DNA of 33,171 nucleotides. It comes from Chlamydiota bacterium. Lineage in GTDB: Bacteria; Auribacterota; JACPWU01. Positions 21,118 through 30,100 of the stretch are shown piece by piece (positions within the stretch are counted from its first letter, which is position 1; each line of letters opens with the position of its first letter). Location of the stretch: the NCBI GenBank assembly GCA_016178055.1, contig JACOUC010000025.1, positions 1-33,171 of the forward strand. Direction: 5' to 3'. A model generated the notes under the pieces. It ran no database searches, had not been told where the DNA came from, and saw nothing but the letters and a program-made list of their open reading frames with translations. The translations under genes were made by a program, and so were the position numbers.

Positions 21118-22434
21118 ATGAAGCGAGAACTCTATGCGAATCTAATTGACTGGAAAAATTCTCAGAAGCGTAAGCCTCTCCTTTTAAAGGGGGCAAGGCA
21201 AGTCGGAAAAACTTACCTTTTGAAGGAGTTTGGCGAAAAAGAATTTTTGAACCTCCATTATTTTAACTTTGAGAAGGATAAACGGCTTTCTTCTATTTTT
21301 GAACCTGACTTAGCTCCCCAAAGAATTCTTTCAGAACTATCGCTTTGGCTCAAAAAAGCAATTAATCCTAAGACCGATCTTATCTTTTTTGATGAGATTC
21401 AAGAATGTCCGAAGGCCCTCAATAGCTTGAAATATTTTTGTGAGGAGATGGGCAATCTTGCCATTTGCTCGGCAGGGTCTCTTCTGGGGGTTAGTCTTTC
21501 ACGTGAGTCCTTCCCCGTAGGCAAGGTTGAATTTATGAATCTCTATCCTCTGACCTTCAGAGAATTTCTCATGGCTCAAGGCGATGAAAGGGTTTTAAAT
21601 GAACTTGATAAGGCGATCGAAAAGGGTCATATTCCTGGAGTTGTTCATGATCACTTGATGATTTTTTTAAGGCATTACTATTTTACGGGTGGGATGCCCT
21701 CAGCTATTCTTTCCTATCTTTCTTCCAAGGAGGAAAATTATTCGATGGTCGAGTTGGTCCGAAAAACCCAATCTGATTTGGTTGATAGTTTTCACAAGGA
21801 CTTTGCGAAGCATTCGGGCAATGTCAATGCGATGCATATTGTTTCGGTGTTTGAAAATATTCCTCTGCAGCTTTCTCGCTCTCTCGATGGGTCTGTCCAG
21901 CGTTATCGATTTCGCGATGTGATTCCCAGGAGAAGAGGATATGCAGATTTTTGGGGGCCTATTCACTGGCTTGAAAAGGCTGGGCTCATCCTCAAGGTGA
22001 AGATTTGCATCAGAGCTGAGTTACCCCTGGAATCTTTTTGCAAGGAAAATATTTTCAAGCTTTACCTTTTTGATATCGGCTTATTGGGGTGCATGCTAGA
22101 TTTGCCGGCCGATGCGATTCTTGCTCAGGACTACGGCCTTATGAAGTGTTTTATCGCGGAAAATTTCGTTGCTCAGGAATTGACTGCCAAAGGGTATTCG
22201 CCTCTTCATGCTTGGGAGGAGAGAAACTCTGAAATTGAGTTTTTAAGGGTTATAAAAGGAGAAATTGTTCCAGTTGAAGTAAAATCAGGAATTCGAACGC
22301 AGGCCAAGAGTTTGGCGCAGTTCATATTGAAATATTCTCCCAAAACGGCGATCAAGCTCAGTGCTCAACCTTTCAGAAAAGAGACCCGAGGCGTTGTTCG
22401 CCACTATCCTCTTTACATGACAGGATACGTTTAG
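21118..22434 (+). CDS. AAA ATPase with DUF4143 domain
   Basis: 438 residues. An N-terminal AAA_14 domain has Walker A GARQVGKT (25-32) and Walker B LIFFDEIQ (D92, E93). A central region has the usual CSAGSLLG and YPLTFREFL blocks. The C-terminal DUF4143 domain includes LEKAGLI, KLYLFDIGLLG and the EIEFL...VPVEVKSG motif (about 375-400), which resembles a PD-(D/E)XK nuclease core (E...D/E...ExK). The family is very common in bacteria and archaea; its function is not settled, with roles in DNA processing or toxin-like activity suggested. It stands alone with its own promoter. Confidence 0.9.
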   Translation: MKRELYANLIDWKNSQKRKPLLLKGARQVGKTYLLKEFGEKEFLNLHYFNFEKDKRLSSIFEPDLAPQRILSELSLWLKKAINPKTDLIFFDEIQECPKALNSLKYFCEEMGNLAICSAGSLLGVSLSRESFPVGKVEFMNLYPLTFREFLMAQGDERVLNELDKAIEKGHIPGVVHDHLMIFLRHYYFTGGMPSAILSYLSSKEENYSMVELVRKTQSDLVDSFHKDFAKHSGNVNAMHIVSVFENIPLQLSRSLDGSVQRYRFRDVIPRRRGYADFWGPIHWLEKAGLILKVKICIRAELPLESFCKENIFKLYLFDIGLLGCMLDLPADAILAQDYGLMKCFIAENFVAQELTAKGYSPLHAWEERNSEIEFLRVIKGEIVPVEVKSGIRTQAKSLAQFILKYSPKTAIKLSAQPFRKETRGVVRHYPLYMTGYV

Positions 22435-22461
22435 TCTGGATTTCTCAAATAAAAGGTCCAT

Positions 22462-23205
22462 TTGAATTCAGTGAATACCACTTCAATATCTCAGTCTGTG
22501 GAAGAAGCGATTCAATCTTTAGACTTTGAAAAAGTTTTTAAAGAGTATTGGGACGAGGACGAATGTGTTTTTATCCCTGATTTTTTGCCTTTGGAAACGA
22601 TATCGCCTTGGGTGAGTGATGCAGAAAATTTGAGTCGAGAGCTGAACCGAAATTATATTCCGAAACATAAAAAGGGAGGGAGCGTCAGTCATTTTGCAAT
22701 TGCCCAGCGAGGCCCCGCCCTTTTTGAATTCTATCATTCAGAGGTTTTCCGTTTGTTTTTAAGTCGCTTGGTCAAGAAAGATCTTAAACTTTGTCCTCGA
22801 GAGGATCCCCATGGCTGTGCCCTTTATTACTATACGCAAAGTGGGGATCATATTGGATATCACTACGATACTTCTTATTATAAGGGAGCGAGATATACTG
22901 TTTTAATTGGGCTGGTTCAGCAATCCTCCAGTCGGCTTTTATGCCGGCTTCATACGCGGCAAGAGGGGCATCTTCCTAGAGATGTAGTGTTGGACACCCT
23001 TCCAGGGTCCATGGTGATTTTTAATGGAGATAAGGTTTATCATGCGGTAAGCCCGAGCAAAGAAGGGGAACGCCGTATTGTTTTTACAATGGAATATGTA
23101 ACGAGTCAGGAAATGGGAAAAGCCAAGAGACTTTTTTCAAATTTAAAAGACGCCTTTGCCTATTTTGGTGTAAAATCACTTTTTCAGATTTTTAAAAAGT
23201 CCTAG
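22462..23205 (+). CDS. 2OG-Fe(II) oxygenase family protein
   Basis: 247 residues from a TTG at 22462 (AAAAGG upstream); a GTG at 22471 is an alternative. The iron site is visible as H134-x-D136 in YHYDTSYY and H194 in KVYHAVSP. R204/R205 in GERRIVF fit the 2-oxoglutarate-binding arginine. These belong to the double-stranded beta-helix of prolyl-hydroxylase-like oxygenases. The preceding YYYTQSGDHIGYHYD block and the LPGSMVIFNGD strand support the fold. The substrate cannot be read from sequence. The gene follows the ATPase by 27 bases on the same strand, but a functional link is not apparent. Confidence 0.85.
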   Translation: MNSVNTTSISQSVEEAIQSLDFEKVFKEYWDEDECVFIPDFLPLETISPWVSDAENLSRELNRNYIPKHKKGGSVSHFAIAQRGPALFEFYHSEVFRLFLSRLVKKDLKLCPREDPHGCALYYYTQSGDHIGYHYDTSYYKGARYTVLIGLVQQSSSRLLCRLHTRQEGHLPRDVVLDTLPGSMVIFNGDKVYHAVSPSKEGERRIVFTMEYVTSQEMGKAKRLFSNLKDAFAYFGVKSLFQIFKKS

Positions 23206-23453
23206 ACAAATTCATGGTATCAATCTAGGTTGTTAGTCTCTTAGCAATAAAATCTTGTACAAATGGGCAAGCAATAGAAATCAAAAATCAAAATGCAAAA
23301 ATCAAAATGACAAATCAAAATTTAAAAATGTACCTTCTCAAAAGTTTTTCATTCACGAAATCTGATGAGAAATGCGGGCCAGCTCCTTGGGTATTCATTC
23401 AAGGAAAAATGTTTAGAGTTGAAGGTTCAAAGGTCGAAGAAGAAAGCAATGAA

Positions 23454-23620
23454 CCGACGACGAGAGGGGAGTCCACCGGAGTGAAACGGAGGTGGACAGG
23501 GGAGAACAGTTGGTCTCCCCTAAGAATCAATTCCTTATTAGGGAAGGAAAGCACGTGAAAGGAAACTGTGAGGTTGCCTTTCACGGGAGGCGGCAACGAA
23601 GTTGGCGACGACGTCGTCGG
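23454..23620. ncRNA. Multi-hairpin element, candidate structured RNA or small mobile element
   Basis: A 9-bp closing pair, CCGACGACG (23454-23462) with CGTCGTCGG (23612-23620), encloses four successive hairpins: GTCCACC/GGTGGAC (23471-23497, with inner CCG/CGG), GGGGAGA/TCTCCCC (23499-23520), TTCCTT/AAGGAA (23531-23549) and CGTGAAAGG/CCTTTCACG (23554-23585). The region is much richer in GC than its surroundings. No known RNA family is recognised. Strand is not determined. Confidence 0.4.
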
Positions 23621-23697
23621 CTAATCCCGACAGGTGGCTCAGTTCAATTGCAGATTTTGGATTGCGGATTTCGGAATTTTAAAGTCACTGAATAAAA

Positions 23698-23790
23698 AAC
23701 TAACCCCTCCGCCTCCCCTTAAATAAGGGGAGAGAAAAAAGATGATGCAGAGGTGATTCCCCTCTTATTTAAGAGGGGTTAGGGGAGTTA
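23698..23790. repeat. Palindromic repeat, probable bidirectional terminator
   Basis: ACTAACCCCTCC and CTCCCCTTAAATAAGGGGAG on the left, with CCCCTCTTATTTAAGAGGGGTTAGGGGAGT on the right in parts, form two inner hairpins and an outer stem. It lies just past the rpoN stop and faces the oxygenase gene end. Confidence 0.65.
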
Positions 23791-23795
23791 AAGAC

Positions 23796-25217
23796 TTAAT
23801 ATTTCTTTCTCAAATTTGACGGCAGAATTTTTAATTCTTTTCGATATTTAGTAACGGTTCTCCGCGCGACATCAATTCCTTTTGATTTTAAGGTTGCGAC
23901 CATTTCTTGATCGCTTAAAGGATGAAGGGAATCTTCCTTTGCAACCAATTCCCCTACCGTCTCCTTAATATTGGTTGTAGAAATATCTTCTCCGGATTGA
24001 GTCTGAAATCCAGGCGTAAAGAAATACTTCATTTGAAAGAGTCCTTTCGGAGTCGACATGTGCTTTCCCGCAATGGCTCTAGAAACCGTTGATTCATGAA
24101 CTCCAATCAGTGTTGCTACTTCTTGCATGGTGAAAGGCTTTAAAGAGGAGACGCCGTGTTCGAAGAAACCTTGCTGTTCTTTGACGATGGTTTGAGCAAT
24201 ATTAAAAATCGTTTGTTGACGCTGTTGAATGTTTTTAATCAACCACTTTCCGCTCTTGACCTTCTGACGAATATAGTCTTTTGTTTGTGATTCAAGACCT
24301 TTATCTCCCATCAGGCCTCGATAGAGATGGCTGATTCTTAAATGGGGAATGCGTTCATCATTCAGGACCACAACAAATTCATCTCCGACTTTTTCTACAA
24401 TAATATCGGGAGTCACATATTGAGTACGCTCCTGGTCAAAAATTCGTCCAGGTTTGGGTTCCAAAGTCCCAATCATTTCCGCTCTCTTTTGAACATCTTT
24501 CAAAGGGAGATTAAGTATTTTAGCAATCTGAGCAAAATTTCTTTTTCCAAGTTCCTCTAATTGACTCTCAACGATTCTTGCCTCGATACTTCCAGCTTTT
24601 CCGAGGCGGGCGAGTTGTAGGAGCAGGCATTCCTTTAGATTTCGTGCCCCAACTCCAACGGGGTGGAATGTCTGAATCATTTGGAGGGCTTTTTCAAGCG
24701 ACTCAATCGATTTTCCGGAAAGTTGCGCCAGTTCTTCAAGAGAGGTTGTGAGATAACCATTTTCATCAATATTCCCAATCATCAATTCTCCGATTGACAG
24801 ATCTCCATCCTGATTTGTAAAGGCCCTCCACTGTTTTAGAAGATGTTCTTCAAGTGATTCAGGGTGGGTGATGGATTCTTCATAAAAACGTCTTTTCTTC
24901 TCGTCATCTTCGCTCAGACGAGAAAAGCTTCCACTTTGGCGGTAATACTCTCTCCACTCGTCATCCATCTCGACTAAACGACTGAATTCATCATCAAAAT
25001 CAACTTCAGGGTCCTTAGGATCTGTGGCTTCTTTTTCATCGTTTAGATTTTCTTCTCGATCAATTTCTTCAAGAACAGGATTTTCCGTCATTTCCTGCTG
25101 GACCAGCGTCGAAAGTTCCATCATGGGTAATTGGAGAAAGTGGATGGCTTGCTGCATCTGAGGACTCATGACGAGCTTTTGAGTTTGTTTTTGAACTTGT
25201 TCGAGTCGAATAGCCAT
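23796..25217 (-). CDS. rpoN: RNA polymerase sigma-54 factor
   Basis: 473 residues with the complete sigma-54 layout. Region I at the N-terminus is Gln/Leu-rich (QTQKLVMSPQMQQAIHFLQL), for activator response. An acidic region II follows (about 50-90). The core-binding domain has HPVGVGARNLKECLLLQL. The helix-turn-helix region has TMQEVATLIGVHESTVSRAI. The C-terminus has the RpoN box ARRTVTKYRK (451-460), which contacts the -24 element. It directs transcription that needs an NtrC-type ATPase, such as the one at 5022-6437. TTGGAG lies before the ATG. The polyprenyl synthase gene is 66 bases upstream on the same strand. Confidence 0.97.
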   Translation of the reverse strand: MAIRLEQVQKQTQKLVMSPQMQQAIHFLQLPMMELSTLVQQEMTENPVLEEIDREENLNDEKEATDPKDPEVDFDDEFSRLVEMDDEWREYYRQSGSFSRLSEDDEKKRRFYEESITHPESLEEHLLKQWRAFTNQDGDLSIGELMIGNIDENGYLTTSLEELAQLSGKSIESLEKALQMIQTFHPVGVGARNLKECLLLQLARLGKAGSIEARIVESQLEELGKRNFAQIAKILNLPLKDVQKRAEMIGTLEPKPGRIFDQERTQYVTPDIIVEKVGDEFVVVLNDERIPHLRISHLYRGLMGDKGLESQTKDYIRQKVKSGKWLIKNIQQRQQTIFNIAQTIVKEQQGFFEHGVSSLKPFTMQEVATLIGVHESTVSRAIAGKHMSTPKGLFQMKYFFTPGFQTQSGEDISTTNIKETVGELVAKEDSLHPLSDQEMVATLKSKGIDVARRTVTKYRKELKILPSNLRKKY

Positions 25218-25283
25218 AAAAAGATCTCCAAGGGTTATTATAGCATTTTTAATGCCATTTTGCCTGGATTTTGGAAGGAAAAA

Positions 25284-26159
25284 TTAATTTTCTCTTTCTC
25301 GAACCATCTGAAGGATTTCTTTCAAGGTATTTGCTTTTGGCCCAAGGAATTCAATCGATTGGTAAGCTTTTTGAATGTTTTCTTCGACCATTTTTTTTGA
25401 GGCTTCGATCCCGAAGAGGGATGGGTAGGTTGCTTTTTTTAATTCAGCATCTTTACGAACGGCTTTCCCCATTTTTTTTGCGTCTCCTAAAACATCTAAG
25501 AGGTCATCTGTGATTTGGAAGGCGAGCCCTAAAGATTGGCCATATTGGCTTAATTTTTTAAGGATTTCTTTAGACGCTCCTGTGAGAAGTGCACCGGCTT
25601 TAACGGATATCTCAATAAGGCGGGCCGTTTTATGAATATGAATATAGCGAAGTTTTTCGGGTGTGACTGATTTCCCTTCGAAGGCCAAGTCAACCACTTG
25701 CCCTCCCACCAGACCATCTGCCCCTGCAGCCGAGGCAATTTCTTGAATGGCGTTGATTTTAAATTTTGGGGGAATATTTTTTGCTTGAGCCATCCACTCG
25801 AAAGCTAAAGTTAAAAGACAATCCCCACTTAAGATAGCAAGGGCTTCTCCAAAAACTTTATGGTTCGTGGGACGCCCTCTGCGGAAGTCGTCATCATCCA
25901 TACAGGGAAGATCATCATGGATGAGGGAATAGGTATGGATGAGTTCTAAAGCACAGGCAAAGGGGATTACCGAATCTTCATCTTTCCCCAAGGCTTCGCA
26001 ACTTGCAAGACAAAGGACAGGGCGAAGCCTCTTCCCTCCGGCTAGGACGGAATAGCGCATCGATTCATAAAGAGTGGGAGGTTCTTGGCCCCCATCTTTT
26101 AGATAGTGTGCAAGGGCTTCATCAATTTTCTTCCGTTTTTGATCAAAGGTATGACTCAT
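25284..26159 (-). CDS. Polyprenyl (farnesyl/geranylgeranyl) diphosphate synthase
   Basis: 291 residues of the short-chain trans-prenyltransferase type, close to IspA in length. It condenses isopentenyl diphosphate with allylic diphosphates for quinones, cell-wall carrier and isoprenoids. Seen are GGKRLRP (41-47), the first Asp motif DDLPCMDDDD (82-91) followed by RRGRP, GGQVVDL, and the second Asp motif DDLLDVLGD (218-226) with KKATYPSLFG. Product length (C15 or C20) is not certain. The two residues before the first motif are Ile-His, not bulky aromatics. No Shine-Dalgarno is clear at the ATG. Confidence 0.93.
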   Translation of the reverse strand: MSHTFDQKRKKIDEALAHYLKDGGQEPPTLYESMRYSVLAGGKRLRPVLCLASCEALGKDEDSVIPFACALELIHTYSLIHDDLPCMDDDDFRRGRPTNHKVFGEALAILSGDCLLTLAFEWMAQAKNIPPKFKINAIQEIASAAGADGLVGGQVVDLAFEGKSVTPEKLRYIHIHKTARLIEISVKAGALLTGASKEILKKLSQYGQSLGLAFQITDDLLDVLGDAKKMGKAVRKDAELKKATYPSLFGIEASKKMVEENIQKAYQSIEFLGPKANTLKEILQMVREREN

Positions 26160-26165
26160 AAAATA

Positions 26166-26306
26166 CAGTTTAAGGTTTAAGGTTTAAAGTTCAAAGGAAA
26201 AAATCCTCGCCTCTTAAATCTTTGAACTTTGAACTTTAAACTTTGAACTGTCTTTGCTTTGATTCTCTGTTTTTTCTTTAAACCTTAAACTTTAAACTTT
26301 GAACTG
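26166..26306. repeat. TTTAAAGTTCAAAG-family inverted repeat
   Basis: Begins CAGTTTAAGGTTTAAGG and ends AAACTTTAAACTTTGAACTG. Units of GGTTTAAAGTTCAAAG and their complements form a long imperfect hairpin. Copies are at 27109, 30373, 32333 and 33011. Confidence 0.8.
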
Positions 26307-26431
26307 TTTTTCTAAAATCAATTGCACGAATGAGTTAAAGATTTAGCTAAAAAAAATATTTATTTTCCTGGTTTCTTTCTTCATGATGCGCTATATTAAA
26401 AAATGAAGGAAATGGCTAATATTATTTTCCC

Positions 26432-26479
26432 AAAACCCTACGGGTCCTAGATGTTGTTATTTAGGAGCGAGGGTTTTTT
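26432..26479 (+). terminator. Terminator- or attenuator-like hairpin before the secreted-protein gene
   Basis: AAAACCCT pairs with AGGGTTTT, with an inner TCCTA/TAGGA stem, followed by a run of T. It lies 47 bases upstream of the ATG at 26526 and could stop or attenuate transcription. No ligand-binding motif was recognised. Confidence 0.45.
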
Positions 26480-26525
26480 AATTTGATGGTCCCTCAATTT
26501 TGATGATAAGGAGAATGGAGTTAAC

Positions 26526-27116
26526 ATGAAGAGGTTCTATCTTTTTCGATGGGTTTTCTTAATCTTTTCTTTTATCATTTTTTCGAGTTCTCTTCCAGCG
26601 ACCGTTGTATTGAAAATGGGCGTAAAGGAATTGGCGAAGAACTCCTGTTCAATCGTTATCGGGGAAGTAGAGGAAATTAATAAAGAGTTAGAAGAAATTC
26701 CTCAGGGAGAAGGAGCGCAAGTGTTAAATACGACTTTGGACGTTCGAGTCGAGAAAATTCTAAAGGCTTGTTCGAGTGTTAAAGAAGGAGAAGTGATAAG
26801 GGTCAGTCGAGTTGGGGGAAAAATTGGAGAATGGGACATGAGAGTACCCGGGGCGCCGACTTTTCAGAATAAGACGAAGGTGTTGTTGTTTTTATCCGAA
26901 ATGCCCCAGACCGCAGAGCATGTCATCTCTGGGTTTTCGCAAGGAAAATTTAGAATTGTGAAGGATCAAGAAACTGGAGAAGAAGTCGCGGTGCAAGCCA
27001 AAGAGGCAAAGGGTTTGTTATTGGTAGATGAAACAAGCGGAAAAGGGGAAAAAGGAAAAGAGGGGATGAGGATAAAGTTAAAGGAGTTGGAGGAGGAGAT
27101 TCGTAATACAGTTTAA
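26526..27116 (+). CDS. Secreted hypothetical protein next to the metalloprotease
   Basis: 196 residues. A hydrophobic N-terminal segment (residues 6-26, cleavage likely after LPA) marks export. The mature part has alternating strands (CSIVIGEVEEINKELEEI, TTLDVRVEKILKACSSV, KVLLFLSEMP) and a charged C-terminus (ELEEEIRNTV). The pattern of a ligand- or peptide-like small beta domain fits, but the family is not recognised. AAGGAG lies ahead of the ATG. The protease gene starts 76 bases downstream on the same strand, so the two are probably co-expressed. A role as chaperone, inhibitor or substrate of the protease is a guess from position only. Confidence 0.75.
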   Translation: MKRFYLFRWVFLIFSFIIFSSSLPATVVLKMGVKELAKNSCSIVIGEVEEINKELEEIPQGEGAQVLNTTLDVRVEKILKACSSVKEGEVIRVSRVGGKIGEWDMRVPGAPTFQNKTKVLLFLSEMPQTAEHVISGFSQGKFRIVKDQETGEEVAVQAKEAKGLLLVDETSGKGEKGKEGMRIKLKELEEEIRNTV

Positions 27117-27156
27117 GGTTTAAAGTTCAGAGAAAAACAGTTTGAAGTTCAAAGAA
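27109..27156. repeat. TTTAAAGTTCAAAG-family repeat, short copy
   Basis: CAGTTTAAGGTTTAAAGTTCAGAG then CAGTTTGAAGTTCAAAG. It overlaps the last codons of the 196-aa protein (NTV and stop). Confidence 0.75.
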
Positions 27157-27192
27157 ATAAAAAATTAATGGGCAGAAGGGTGAAATGTTCGG

Positions 27193-30100
27193 ATGAAAAA
27201 GGGTTCAAGAATTTTAATCATTAGTTTTTTTATTTTACTTGTAGGCGCAGTTTATAGTTTTGGTTTTTCATTTCTTTATTTTGTCAGTCCTTCCAACGCC
27301 TATCGATTTCAAAGTCCCTCAAACATTCCTTATCGCATTAGCTCGTCTTACTTAGGAGGAAACTCTTCTAATATTCAAGCAGTTCGTAATGCCTTTGGAA
27401 CTTGGGATGCCAATAACACCTCCTTAAATTTTAGCGAGGTCGGTTCTAACGAAAAGATTTATGTCTATTCTCAAAATCAGGGGGGAGGCGGAGTTCTAGC
27501 CTATACTCAGCCTTATATCTCTGGAAAGACCATTTACTATTGCTATGTTAATTTTAACTCTTATTACTCTTGGTCTACCAATCCCTCGAAAGGTCAATAT
27601 GATATTGAGCGAGTGGCTGTTCATGAATTTGGACATGTGATAGGGCTGGATCATCCGGATCAGGCGGATGATCAAGGGAAAAATTACAATTGCTCTTTTC
27701 AAACAGTGAATGCCAGTGGCCAAGAGATTATGAATTCAACTGTTGCGTCAGGAACTCAATCTCATAGCCTCACTCAGGATGAGTTGTGTGCCCGGGATTA
27801 TCTTTATCCTTATAGTACAGATACAACAGCGCCAGCGACCGTGAGTGATTTATCTTGGTCCAAAACTTCTTCGACCATGATTGATATGGTTTGGACAGCT
27901 CCAGGGGATGACGGCTATTCAGGGACGGCATCTTCCTATGATATTCGTTGGTCCAATTCACCCATCAACAGTTCTAATTTTTCAAGTGCCAATTCCCTAT
28001 CGGGAACCCCGTCTCCGGTCTCCGGAGGGACGACTCAGCACTTGACCGTGTCAGGTTTTAGTAACAGTCAGCTCTACTATTTTGCCATGAAGGCGACAGA
28101 TGATTATTCCAATACATCGGGTATGTCGAATGTGATTACGGTTGATTTAATTAATCCGGCAGCGGTGAGTAATTTAACGGCAAGTAATCCAACCATCAAT
28201 TCGATCAAACTTCAGTGGACAGCCGCAGGGGATGATGGGAATTCTGGAACTGCAAGTTCCTATGATTTAAGATATTCGACAAGTTCAATCAATGCCTCCA
28301 ATTTTTCATCTGCAACTCAAGTGAGTGGCCTTTCTAGTCCTCAATCAGCGGGTGCGACCGAGACATTCACGGTTACGGGTTTGGCTCAAGGTACAACTTA
28401 TTATTTTGCCTTGAAGGTTTCAGACGAAGTGCCCAACACCTCTTCCATTTCAAATGTGGTTTCAGTGACCACACAAAAAGATTCGGATGGGGATGGGTTG
28501 TCCGATACCGATGAAACCAATATCTATGGCACCAATCCCTATGATGCGGACACGGATGATGATAGTTACAATGATGGGGTAGAAGTCAAGGCAGGAACAA
28601 ACCCCTTAAGTGCGTCAAGCTATCCGGCGGAGATACGAATCACAGTCGATAACAACTACATTTTATACGTTAATGGGACACAGATAGGATCAGATGGGGA
28701 CTGGACAACCGTCGAGACCTACTATGCAAATCTACAACCTGGAGGAACAATAGCGATACAAGGGACAGATGCAGGCTGGATTGCAGGAATCGCATGCCAG
28801 ATAAAATACGGGACTAACCTCCAAGTCTCGGACTTCACATGGCAAGTGGCGAAAAGCGCAGCCAATAACTGGCAGAGCTTGACCTATGATCATTCATCAT
28901 GGGGAGGAGCCACAGAAACATATAAAATGGGAGAAGGGCCGTGGGGGACGACCGTATCGAGTTCCTTTGATTCCAAAGTGAACTGGATCTGGACAGGGGA
29001 TGCGTATAATGACGACCAAGTCTATCTCTACACAACATTCGACCCCAATCGCAATGGAATGATAAATTTTAGTACCGACAACAACTTTGAACTCTTCAAA
29101 AACGGGACAAAAATATTGACAGGGACTGACTGGTCAGACGTCAAACACTATCCGACCTCAATTGCAGTAGGAGATACAATCGCGGTTGATGGGAAAGATG
29201 AAGGAGGGATCGCCAGCGTCATAGGAGAAATCATATGGAAAGACACAAACGGAAATAAAAAAAGCATTGTTACGGATGGAACATGGAAACTCTCGACGAA
29301 TTACATCTCAGGATGGGAACAGACGAGCTACAATGACAGTGGATGGGGAAATGCAAGCATCAGTGCTAATCTTGGGGACTCTCCGTGGGGAAGCTCAGGC
29401 ACATTGGGCTCGATCTCGAGTCAAGCGAAATGGATTTGGGCCTCGGACATGAATAACATCAATGAGATATGGTTAAGGAAAACCATCACCAACTCGACCC
29501 TAACGCAAACAGGAGACAACAGTATCGAAATATATGTCAATGGAATCAAAATAGGAGAGGGAGGGGACTGGTCAAAACCCCAAGCCATAGATATTAACCT
29601 CCAGAATGGGGATGTCATTGCTGTGAAAGTCATAGACCAAGGGGGAATGGGAGGATTTCTGGGATCGATTAACTACAATGGAACCCTCCTCGTCACTAAC
29701 CCGACATGGAAAGGATCGAGGGGACCGTACAATGATCTTAGTTGGACCCAGAAAGGATATGATGACAGTTCATGGACGAGCGCCATCTCAAAGGGCTCGA
29801 ATGGCATTAGTCCCTGGGGAACGCTGAGCACGATAGACTCTACAGCCCAATGGATTTGGGTGGGGGACTTTGAGAATGAAGACATAGCTTACTTCCGATT
29901 CACCATTGGAAATAGCAACACCCCGACGGGAGTGACCACAATGCAATTTACAGCGGATGACCATCTCATCTTTTATCTCAATGGAGAACGTATGGCCACG
30001 AATGACAATTGGTCGCAGCCACAAACCTTAACCTTGACTCTAAAAACGGGAGATATTCTTGCCTTTGAAGGGGAGGACAAGGGGTATAAAGCGGGGCTAT

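Larger units (their letters stand above)
23206..23795. other. Intergenic region with repeats and a multi-hairpin element
   Basis: No convincing gene. It holds AAATCAAAA-type short repeats (about 23280-23330), a 167-bp chain of hairpins (23454-23620) and a palindromic terminator-like repeat (23698-23790). Short open frames here cross these structures and lack ribosome sites. Confidence 0.75.
26160..26525. other. Intergenic region with hairpin repeat and terminator
   Basis: No gene. The TTTAAAGTTCAAAG-family repeat fills 26166-26306, followed by AT-rich sequence and a terminator-like hairpin (26432-26479). Confidence 0.8.

Noticed and set aside
23307-23695. Short open frames (83 and 67 aa) between the oxygenase and rpoN
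   Set aside because: They run across AAATCAAAA repeats and the four-hairpin element, with no ribosome site and no family pattern.
26432-26479. Riboswitch before the secreted-protein gene
   Set aside because: Only one simple hairpin with a T-run is seen and no known ligand-binding core could be recognised, so it is listed as terminator-like.
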